Assembly (NCBI GenBank): GCA_963712765.1
Contig: CAVQIX010000001.1
Span: 1-64,000, forward strand
Origin: CAXMST01 sp963712765
Lineage (GTDB): Bacteria > Actinomycetota > Thermoleophilia > Solirubrobacterales > 70-9
DNA length: 64,000 bases
Direction: 5' to 3'
Shown here: one piece after another, positions 9,217 to 16,217 of the stretch
Numbering within the stretch: the first letter of the stretch is position 1
Layout: each line of letters begins with the position of its first letter
Translations under genes and position numbers: made by a program
Notes under the pieces: generated by a model
The model's database searches: none
What the model was told of the DNA's origin: nothing
Seen by the model: only the letters and a program-made list of their open reading frames with translations

Positions 9217-9971
9217 GCGAAGAAGTCGATCGTAAGGCCGCCGACGGCCCCGGCCACCAGCACGACCGCACCGAGCGCTGTCGCCGTGTAGAAGACGGGC
9301 CGTCGCGCCGAGTTCGCCTCGCCGACCGTGAATAGCAGGACCGCCACCAGCATGATCAGCGCCCAGACGGCAAGCCCGTTGATGCGGTCGCGGATGCCCT
9401 CCGCCTCCTCGGCCCAGCGGTCGGGATCCAGGCTCCCCGGCGAGTCGATTCCGGTCGCCTCCTCCACCGTGCGGGCCTCGACGCGATCCTCGAGGTTAAA
9501 GGGGCGGGGCGTGGCGCTCGGCTGCGCCAGATCGCCGGCGATGCTGTAGCGGCCGAAGACCCCGGCGTCGGCGGCACGCTGGGTGGAGGATCGTCGCAGG
9601 AGTTGCGCCTCCCGGCGTGTGTCTGACGCTGCCTCCTCACGCCCAGCCTTCTCCTCAGCGTCAGCCTGGTTGTCCAGCTCAGCCGCGACCGCGTAGTCGG
9701 CGAGGTAGCGGGTGTAGTCCAGGTTGTCGTTCGCCGCTCCAAGGCCGACGTCGATCGTCTGTCGCTCGGTGGCGAGCGTCTCCGAGATCGACTGGCGGTC
9801 GTCGAACGCCGCCGTGCTGCCGATCGCCGCGGCGCGCCACCCGTAGGCTGCCGCGAACACCGTGGCAGCTCCGATCAGGAAGGCCACGACCCACTGCTGC
9901 GCGGTGAGATCGAGCCCGCGGCCCCGCCTTTTCTGCCGGCCCGTCTCGGCCTGTTCAGACTGCCCAGACAT
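9213..9971 (-). CDS. Membrane protein, first gene of a two-gene operon
   Basis: The 252-residue protein has a charged N terminus, a membrane helix at about 27-48, a long polar helical segment with many Ala, Glu and Arg residues (about 60-195), and two C-terminal membrane helices near 200-220 and 228-248. I do not recognise the family. The topology (one helix, long soluble loop, two helices) matches the front half of the downstream partner at 7627-9216, so the two may derive from a common ancestor or form one complex. Translation of the two genes is coupled through a four-base overlap. Confidence 0.65.
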   Translation of the reverse strand: MSGQSEQAETGRQKRRGRGLDLTAQQWVVAFLIGAATVFAAAYGWRAAAIGSTAAFDDRQSISETLATERQTIDVGLGAANDNLDYTRYLADYAVAAELDNQADAEEKAGREEAASDTRREAQLLRRSSTQRAADAGVFGRYSIAGDLAQPSATPRPFNLEDRVEARTVEEATGIDSPGSLDPDRWAEEAEGIRDRINGLAVWALIMLVAVLLFTVGEANSARRPVFYTATALGAVVLVAGAVGGLTIDFFA

Positions 9972-10392
9972 TCGAGCCGGCGACTCTACCGGTCACCCCA
10001 CGCCCGGCGGACGCTCGACCGCGGAGCTGATCGAGTACCGAGCTCCGCCGTGGGTCCGGCCCCCGGCTGAGAGGTCGCTGCGGCCCGTCATGCCCTTCGA
10101 CTTGGCCGCCCGGCACTCCGTCTTGCCGACCTTTCGACCCCCAGACGACGGGTTGGGGGTGTCGATGTGTCCGGGAGCGTCCCATGCGCCCCTCCCGTCC
10201 CGGGTCTTGAACTCCCTGGAACAGGACGGATCAGTCGGTACCACAGTGGTACCAGCAGGCCGTCGCAGGTTTGTAGCGGGGGCCCTATTCGTTTCTCGCT
10301 ACCGCGGTTTGGAGGCACGAATCGTTTCAACTAGGGTGGGACCGATGCACGGCCGCCAAAGAGCCGGTGCGGCAAGGGAAGGAAACCTCAAT
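9972..10392. other. Intergenic region with inverted repeat and boundary repeat B
   Basis: No gene is supported here; open frames on both strands lack family features. The stretch may carry divergent promoters for the minus-strand operon and the plus-strand peptidase. An inverted repeat GGTACCACAGTGGTACC lies at about 10235-10251, just left of boundary repeat B. A clear purine-rich ribosome site (GGGAAGGAAA) ends a few bases before the peptidase ATG at 10393. Confidence 0.5.
10274..10306 (+). repeat. Boundary repeat, copy B (left type)
   Basis: It reads TAGCGGGGGC followed by CCTATTCGTTTCTCGCTACC. Only a single base in the central CCGATTCG block differs from copies C and D. The tail beyond CTACC is shorter than in the other copies (GCGG and then unrelated sequence). 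The repeat lies 87 bases before the S33 peptidase start. The outer TAGCG and inner CGCTA are inverted with respect to each other. Confidence 0.6.
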
Positions 10393-12288
10393 ATGGTGCG
10401 CGGGAAGCCGATCCTTGGCCTTCACCTGACGCTGCTCGCATTCCTCCTGCTCTCAGCTTGGCTTGCGGCGCCTGCGCACGCCGCGATCCCCTTCGAGCGC
10501 TGCGAGGAAGTCGGCGCCGAGGATTGGGAGTGCGCAACGCACACGGTGCCGCTCGACTGGTCGGGTAAGACGCCGGGGACGATCGACCTCGAGGTTCGTC
10601 GCTACCGGCCCCCGGGAAGCCCCGACCCCTCCGCGAAGCTGCCGTTCGTGGCCCTCGGGGGCGGCCCAGGGGAAAGCGCCACCAACATCGCCGACCTGTT
10701 TTCCCGGGCCCTTGCCCCGGCGCTCGCCGACTACCAGCTGATCGTCTACGACCAGCGCGGCACCGGCCTCTCGGGCCCGCTGTATTGCCCGGCGCTCAAG
10801 GACGAGGAGCTCGAGGGCGACGACTCCGACCCCTACGACGTCAACCGCAGGGAAGCCGCTCGCTGCGCCGGGTCGCTGGGCGCCAAGCGCGCCTTCTATA
10901 CGTCCCTCGACTCGGCCCGCGATATCGACTCGATCCGCCAGGCCCTCGATGCGCCGCGGGTCGGGATCAGCGGGATCTCCTACGGAACCTACGTCGCGGC
11001 GGTCTTCGCCCAGCAGTACCCGGCCCGCACCGACCGGATCGTCCTCGACTCGGTGGTGCCTCCAACCGGGCTCCCCGCCTTCGGCCTCGACACCTTCGAG
11101 GCGATCCCGCGGGTGCTTCACGAGCAGTGCGAGGGCGGGAGGTGCGCGGGGGTAACCCCGGCGCCGGTGGGTGACCTGCGCAGGATCATCAGCCAGGCTC
11201 GGGCGCCTGAACTCGAGCTCATCCTATTCCGATCCCTTTTCAACGGTGACCTCAACTCACCCCTGCGCGGCGGTCAGCCGGCGGCGTTTAGGTCGAAAGT
11301 CAAGGGAGACACAGCCCCGTTCGAGCGCTTCTACTCGCTAGCGCTCGGGTTCGACGAGGCAGCCGGTGCCGGCGGCAGCGGCGAGGACGAGCTTCAGCAG
11401 CAGCTGCGGGAGTTCAGCAGTGCGCTCAACATCACCACCCGGTGCACCGATCTCACGCCTCCGTGGCCGCGCTCGACGCCACCCGGCGCCGAGAGGAACC
11501 GGCTCTTTCGGAATGCGCTCGCCGCGGTGCCCAGGGACAGCTACTTCCCCTTCGGCCGGCCCGCGGTAAGCGGCAACACCACCGCGGGCAACTGCCTTCG
11601 GTGGCCGCTTACCAACTCCGCGCCGCCGCCCGAGCATCCGCCGTTCCCGGACGTTCCCACCCTGATCCTCAACGGCACCGCCGACATTCGCACCCCCGCC
11701 GAGAATGCGATCGAGGCTGCCCGGGACTTCGCCCCCGATGCGGGGCTCGTCCTGGTCGAGGGCTACGGGCACAGCCTGCTCGTCAACGTCGAGTGCACGG
11801 AGGCGGCCGTCGCGAGCTTCTTCGCCGGCCAGCCGATCGGCGATCCCTGCGCGGGCACCGACGAGTGGGCCGAGATCGAGCCGCTGCCGCCGCGCACGCT
11901 GCGACAGGTCAGACCCCTGTCCGGTTCCCGCGGCAAGCGCGGGCGCACTCTGGCCGCGGCCATCGCCACGGTCGAGGACGCGCGCTGGGTCACGCGGGTC
12001 AAACGTGCCTCCGGCTTCTCCAAGTTCACCACCGGCGGCCTGCGCGGGGGGAGACTCAACGGCGACGGTAAGCGGAAGAGAGCTCGCCTCGCTCTCAAGC
12101 GCCTGACCTACGTCCGGGGAGTGCGGCTCGGCGGCAAGCTCAAGCTGAGCCTCGAGGATGGGTCGGTAGCCGGCCGCGTCCGGGTCCGGGGCAAGAAGGC
12201 AGCGCGCGGGAGGTTGAAATTCCGGCCCAACGGCAACGTCGTCGGCCGGCTCGGCGGCAAGCGCGTGCGCTACCGCGCCGGCAGGTAG
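10393..12288 (+). CDS. Secreted S33 family peptidase (tripeptidyl-aminopeptidase-like alpha/beta hydrolase)
   Basis: From ATG 10393 the protein has 631 residues with a signal peptide (hydrophobic core LTLLAFLLLSAWLAAPAHA). The alpha/beta hydrolase core shows the oxyanion segment GGGPGES, the nucleophile elbow GISYGTY, the acid region GTADIRTP and the histidine in GYGHSLL, as in Streptomyces Tap peptidases that release N-terminal peptides outside the cell. After the hydrolase there are about 140 extra basic residues rich in Lys, Arg and Gly, not part of the family core. An in-frame extension upstream to 9862 crosses boundary repeat B and is rejected. The stop is followed almost directly by a duplicated gene tail. 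Confidence 0.85.
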   Translation: MVRGKPILGLHLTLLAFLLLSAWLAAPAHAAIPFERCEEVGAEDWECATHTVPLDWSGKTPGTIDLEVRRYRPPGSPDPSAKLPFVALGGGPGESATNIADLFSRALAPALADYQLIVYDQRGTGLSGPLYCPALKDEELEGDDSDPYDVNRREAARCAGSLGAKRAFYTSLDSARDIDSIRQALDAPRVGISGISYGTYVAAVFAQQYPARTDRIVLDSVVPPTGLPAFGLDTFEAIPRVLHEQCEGGRCAGVTPAPVGDLRRIISQARAPELELILFRSLFNGDLNSPLRGGQPAAFRSKVKGDTAPFERFYSLALGFDEAAGAGGSGEDELQQQLREFSSALNITTRCTDLTPPWPRSTPPGAERNRLFRNALAAVPRDSYFPFGRPAVSGNTTAGNCLRWPLTNSAPPPEHPPFPDVPTLILNGTADIRTPAENAIEAARDFAPDAGLVLVEGYGHSLLVNVECTEAAVASFFAGQPIGDPCAGTDEWAEIEPLPPRTLRQVRPLSGSRGKRGRTLAAAIATVEDARWVTRVKRASGFSKFTTGGLRGGRLNGDGKRKRARLALKRLTYVRGVRLGGKLKLSLEDGSVAGRVRVRGKKAARGRLKFRPNGNVVGRLGGKRVRYRAGR

Positions 12289-12317
12289 ACGACCCGGCGC
12301 ATTTCAGCGACCCGCCC

Positions 12318-12494
12318 GGCTGGGTGCAGCCCCGCGAGCTTGCGCAGTTCCGCACCGTCGGCGGCAGCGGCCAGGAGGTCGGTGCGGTCCCGATCGAGCG
12401 TGCGTGCACGCCGGTCGAGCTGCGGGTCGACGTCTATCTGGACGGCGCTTTCAGCGAGTCCTTCGCCGGGCCCAGCGGCGAGGCGACCTGCTGA
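12318..12494 (+). pseudogene. Duplicated C-terminal fragment of the membrane protein encoded at 7627-9216
   Basis: The plus strand encodes GWVQPRELAQFRTVGG and CTPVELRVDVYLDGAF, ending in ATC before a TGA at 12492-12494. This matches the last ~60 residues of the 7627-9216 protein with only a few substitutions and the same final Cys. No start codon or ribosome site precedes it and the rest of the gene is absent. The copy is in the opposite orientation to the parent gene and begins about 12-30 bases after the peptidase stop. It is a decayed, moderately diverged duplicate. Confidence 0.8.
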
Positions 12495-12561
12495 GCGCAT
12501 CGCCGGTGCCGTCACGCTCGCACGGACCGATCAACACGATTTCGAACATCGCGCTCGGCTG

Positions 12562-12900
12562 CTAGCTCACCAACTCGAGTTGGCTCGGCCGCCAGGTCTT
12601 GTCGATCCACGGCTCCTGGGGCCCATAGGCACGCAGGAGGATGAACCAGCTGTTGCCCGGGATCGTTCGGATCCAGTTCTTCTCCATGCCCTCTGGTGAT
12701 TCCGGTGCAAAGATGACGTCGATGGCACCGTCGTCGTTCTGCTTCTGATCGGCGCTCAAGCTGTTGATGCCGGCAAACATCTGATCGGTCTGCAACATGC
12801 TTCGGGTCTGCGGGTTCATCACGGCCGACGCCGCCTCGTCTGCACGCCCTGCATCCCTCGCATGTCGCTGATCATCTCGCAAGAGCGTTTCCGGGAGCAT
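12562..12900 (-). pseudogene. C-terminal remnant of a DUF1254/DUF1214 protein
   Basis: The frame encodes NPQTRSMLQTDQMF, then PEGMEKNWIRTIPG, WFILLRAYGP and EPWIDKTW, which are the hallmark segments of the DUF1214 domain at the end of COG5361 proteins. Complete proteins have 350-500 residues; only about 85 family residues remain here, and the N-terminal 27 residues of the ORF look unrelated. It therefore appears to be a truncated gene rather than a functional one, though expression of a stand-alone DUF1214 piece cannot be excluded. It lies next to another gene fragment (12318-12494). Confidence 0.75.
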
Positions 12901-12964
12901 CCTCGGCGCCCGGTCGCCGGGGACCGGGCCAGCCTGGGCGTTCTCTCCGCTGTGGTCGTCGGAC

Positions 12965-13654
12965 TCAGGCGGAGATCCGGCCGTCGGTGATGCGGACGGT
13001 GCGGTCGGCGTGCCTGGTGATGCGATCGTCGTGGGTAACCATGATCGCCGCCGTGCCGCGACTCTTCATCTCCTCGCGGATCAGCCTGACCATCTGGTCT
13101 CCGAGCTTGGTGTCGAGCGAGGAGGTCGGCTCGTCGAACAGCACGAGCGCCGGCTCGTTCATGAGGGAGCGGCCGATCGCGACCCGCTGCTTCTGACCGC
13201 CTGAGAGCTGCGAGGGGAGGTTCCCGGCCCGATCCTCGAGGCCGAGTTCCTCAAGCAACTGATCGGCCCGCTCCTGTGCACGCTTGCGATCGCGCGATCC
13301 GATCTCGTCGACCACCAGCAGGTTCTCCCTCGCGGTCAGAAACGGGATCAGGTTGACCGTCTGGAATACGAAGCCGACCGAGTCTCGACGGAACTCGGTC
13401 AGCTCGCTCGGGGAGTAGCCGGAGATGTCCCTGCCCCCGACCACCACCCTGCCCTCGGTCGGAGAGAGGATTCCCCCGGCGATCGAGCAGAGCGTCGTCT
13501 TGCCGGAGCCCGACGGGCCGACCAGGGCGACGATCTCGTCCGAGCCGACGGTCAGGTCGGCGTGGTCGAGCGCGACCACCTCCTCGTCGGCCACCTCGTA
13601 GACCTTGCGCACGTCCTCCATCTCGAGGGCTGGGGTTGAACTTGATTCACTCAT
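12965..13654 (-). CDS. ABC transporter ATP-binding protein (LolD/MacB type)
   Basis: The 229-residue ATPase has Walker A GPSGSGKTT, the signature LSGGQKQRVAIGRS, Walker B LVLFDEPTSSLD and the switch His in VTHDD. This is the MacB/LolD/FtsE-type subfamily that works with FtsX-like permeases in export or lipoprotein handling. The ATG at 13654 (MSESSS) is preferred over the ORF's longer start at 13744, which would run into the permease gene. It is the third gene of a minus-strand operon behind two FtsX-type permeases. Confidence 0.9.
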   Translation of the reverse strand: MSESSSTPALEMEDVRKVYEVADEEVVALDHADLTVGSDEIVALVGPSGSGKTTLCSIAGGILSPTEGRVVVGGRDISGYSPSELTEFRRDSVGFVFQTVNLIPFLTARENLLVVDEIGSRDRKRAQERADQLLEELGLEDRAGNLPSQLSGGQKQRVAIGRSLMNEPALVLFDEPTSSLDTKLGDQMVRLIREEMKSRGTAAIMVTHDDRITRHADRTVRITDGRISA

Positions 13655-13733
13655 TCTGGCTCCGGATCGTCTCTGATTCGTGGGCTGACAGTTCTGCTCG
13701 CGGGGCAGGACGAAACGCTCTCGACGTGTGCAT

Positions 13734-14849
13734 TCACTGGCCACCTCCGATCGCCGTGGCCGGGTCGACCCCGAGCACGCGGCGCAGGGAGAATGCGCAA
13801 CCGATCACCGCCGCGACAAGGAGGAACAAGGTGCTTCCGGCGAGACGCCCGCCGGTGGCGATGAACGGGATCGAACCGACCGGGATCACGGCGTCCAGGG
13901 CGATCGCGGCAAGCGCGCCGATCCCGCAGGCGATCAGCGTGACGATCACCGCCTGCAGCAGCACGCCGGCGAAGAGCCTCCCGGAATCGGCGCCAAGCGC
14001 CTTCAGCACGCCGTACAGGCCGATTCGCTCGACAGTGATCAACGCGAAGAACAGCGCCACAACGATGATCGCGATGAGCACAGTGAGGCCGATGATCTGG
14101 TTGAAGACGCTCTCCTGTGCGGCGACGCCGGGCAGGGCATCTATCGCCTCGTCCTCGGTCAGGCTCGAGGTGCTGCCGCCGGTCGCCTCGTCGATCCTGG
14201 CGGCGAGATCGGCCGGATCCGAAGCGGACGCTTGCACCACCAACGCCTGGCTGACCCCTGGGCCTACCCGGGCGTCGGGGCGGTTGTCATTCTGGACCTT
14301 GCGCCACGTTCCCAGCGACGCCCACAGTGTGCTCTGACCGGCGTAGCGGGTGTCGTCAACGAAGCCGATCACCCTGACCGGGCTACGCGCGGGGCCGACC
14401 CGGATAACGTCGCCCTGCTTCACGCCCTCGGCCTTCAATGTGTCGTCCGCCCAGGCCTCACCTGGCTTCGCCGGGGGCTTCGGCAGACCCCTCGACGCCG
14501 CCTCGTAGCCGAACAGCACGATCGGCACGAGATCCCTCGCACCGCGACCCTCGATCCGGCCACCGAGTTGCACGCTGCCGAGCTCCCCGACGTCACCGGC
14601 GCCGTCGACGTCCCTGGTCTGCCGGCGCTGCTCGGGGTCGATCCGGCTTCGCACGAGCGAGTCCTGCGAGGTCGACGAGTAGACGATCAGGTCGGCCTGC
14701 TGCGCCCGGATCGCCCCGGTATTGCCCGCGGTCAGTCCGTCGAGGAGGCCGCCGAGGAACATCAGCAGGATTGCAATCAGGGTCAGGATGACGGTCGCGA
14801 CGCCGAACCGTCCCGGCCGGCGACGGAGTTCCTTGAGCGCGAGGCTCAC
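13734..14849 (-). CDS. FtsX-like ABC transporter permease (second of two)
   Basis: The 371-residue protein has an N-terminal membrane helix (VATVILTLIAILLMFLGGLL), a large extracytoplasmic domain and three C-terminal helices ending in the cytoplasmic VDPATAIGGG tail, the FtsX/MacB topology. The start overlaps the stop of the upstream permease gene by four bases, and the ATPase gene follows after about 80 bases. Two different permeases plus one ATPase suggest a DevBCA-like heteromeric exporter, but no periplasmic adaptor gene is adjacent. The substrate is unknown. Confidence 0.85.
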   Translation of the reverse strand: MSLALKELRRRPGRFGVATVILTLIAILLMFLGGLLDGLTAGNTGAIRAQQADLIVYSSTSQDSLVRSRIDPEQRRQTRDVDGAGDVGELGSVQLGGRIEGRGARDLVPIVLFGYEAASRGLPKPPAKPGEAWADDTLKAEGVKQGDVIRVGPARSPVRVIGFVDDTRYAGQSTLWASLGTWRKVQNDNRPDARVGPGVSQALVVQASASDPADLAARIDEATGGSTSSLTEDEAIDALPGVAAQESVFNQIIGLTVLIAIIVVALFFALITVERIGLYGVLKALGADSGRLFAGVLLQAVIVTLIACGIGALAAIALDAVIPVGSIPFIATGGRLAGSTLFLLVAAVIGCAFSLRRVLGVDPATAIGGGQ

Positions 14850-15982
14850 CGGCCGCCCTCCCCGGTAGTAGCTTCGATCGGGTCGATCGCCAGCACCCGG
14901 CGGGTGGCGGCCACAGCGCTCAGCAGGCCGAGCCCGAGCAGCAGCGCCGACCAGAACAGGACCGCCCCGACATCGAAGCTCAGCTTGATCTCACCGAGCT
15001 GGGCCTGGGAAAGCGGCGTGTAAAGCGCGATGCCGATCGCGAGGCCACCGCCGATGACCAGCACGACCTGAAACATCAGCGAGCGGACCAGCAGGCCCGA
15101 GCTGGCCCCGACCGCCCGGAGCAGGGTCAGCGAGGCCGACTTCTGGAGCGTGATGATCAGGAAGAAGAGGCCAGTCACCAGCGGCACAACCAGGCCGAAC
15201 AGCAGGAAGATCACCTGGAAAGACGAGCGGACCTCTGCGACCCCCGGGGTCTCGTCGGCGGCCGCCTGCCTGGTCAGTGCGTCGGCCTCTTGGCTCGAGT
15301 CGTTGATCCGCTCGGCCAGCGTCGCCGAGTCCAGGCCCGCGACCGGCGCCGCACCGATCGCGCTGGGCAGAACGCCCCGGGCGTCGGGGTTGGCCGACTT
15401 GACCGAGGCGACGTAGTCGGGCCACTTGACGAACAGCGTCGGGGTCACCTGGAGTTGGGCGTCGTCGGCGAGGCCAACGACCTCGATCCGTTCTGTGTCG
15501 GCGGTCTGGCCTCCGGATCCGAGCACCTGGATCCGGTCACCGAGCTCGAAGCCGTTGTCGCTGCCGACCGCCTCCCCGGGACCCTCCGGCAGGCGCCCCG
15601 CCTTGAGCTGGTCGGGCGCGCCGAGGTCGGGGGCGTCGTAGCCGATGATCGCCGCGTCGGAGTCCTCGCTGCTGTCGTTGACCCTCACCGTGAACGTTCC
15701 CTGGCCGATCCGGCCCGATTTCGCGATGCCCTCGGTCGCGCGGACCTTCTGCTCGAGTGGCGGCGTGATGACGCTGCCCTGGAGCGTGCGCTGAGCGTCA
15801 ACGCTGTAGACCAGGACCGGCGCGGACTGGCGCTCGATCGCGCCGATGAAAGAAGTGATCAGACCGTTCTGGATCGCCTGCTGGGCGAGGATCAGCAGAA
15901 CGAGCAGCCCGATCGCCGAGATCAGCAGGCCGAAACGGACTTTGGCCCGGCGGATCTCACGCAGCGCGAGGAACATCAGCAC
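14846..15982 (-). CDS. FtsX-like ABC transporter permease (first of two)
   Basis: This 378-residue permease opens the operon at ATG 15982. It has the FtsX architecture: a first helix (FGLLISAIGLLVLLILAQQA), an extracytoplasmic domain of about 215 residues, and three helices near residues 250-370 ending in AIDPIEATTGEG. It is similar to its neighbour in layout but differs in sequence, so the transporter is probably a heterodimer. The intergenic region to the right (15983-16134) precedes a tRNA remnant and has no gene. Confidence 0.85.
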   Translation of the reverse strand: MLMFLALREIRRAKVRFGLLISAIGLLVLLILAQQAIQNGLITSFIGAIERQSAPVLVYSVDAQRTLQGSVITPPLEQKVRATEGIAKSGRIGQGTFTVRVNDSSEDSDAAIIGYDAPDLGAPDQLKAGRLPEGPGEAVGSDNGFELGDRIQVLGSGGQTADTERIEVVGLADDAQLQVTPTLFVKWPDYVASVKSANPDARGVLPSAIGAAPVAGLDSATLAERINDSSQEADALTRQAAADETPGVAEVRSSFQVIFLLFGLVVPLVTGLFFLIITLQKSASLTLLRAVGASSGLLVRSLMFQVVLVIGGGLAIGIALYTPLSQAQLGEIKLSFDVGAVLFWSALLLGLGLLSAVAATRRVLAIDPIEATTGEGGR

Positions 15983-16134
15983 ACCTAACCCCGGGCGAAA
16001 AGAGGGAGGCGACGAAACCTGGGGGCGGGGTCAGTGGTCGCAGGCAAGCGCGGATTCGAGGGGATGGGCACCGCCGGACCTTAGTCGTGGGCAGCCAAGG
16101 CGACGGGGTTCCAACCGCATGGGCAAGCGGTGGC

Positions 16135-16217
16135 AGCGAGATTCGATACCCGGCGGGATCTGAACCCGCGACCCCCGGGTTATGAGCCCGGCGATCACTC
16201 CCTTTACCGCCCCCGCC
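16135..16217 (-). pseudogene. tRNA-fMet 3'-half remnant joined to a right-type boundary element (F)
   Basis: Read on the minus strand, 16215-16152 contains an anticodon arm with CAT in the loop (CCGGGCTCATAACCCGG) and a T arm GCGGGTTCAGATCCCGC, as in the intact tRNA-fMet at 33952. The acceptor 3' strand CCCCGCTA is replaced by GGGTATCGAATCTCGCTGCCACC, and no matching 5' acceptor strand exists, so this is not a working tRNA. The AdhE stop codon (16204-16206) lies inside the remnant. The replaced part is the reverse complement of the left-type repeats elsewhere. Confidence 0.7.

Noticed and set aside
16135..16217. A complete tRNA-Met at remnant F
   Set aside because: The acceptor 3' strand GGGTAT finds no complementary 5' strand and the D arm does not align with the intact tRNA-fMet.
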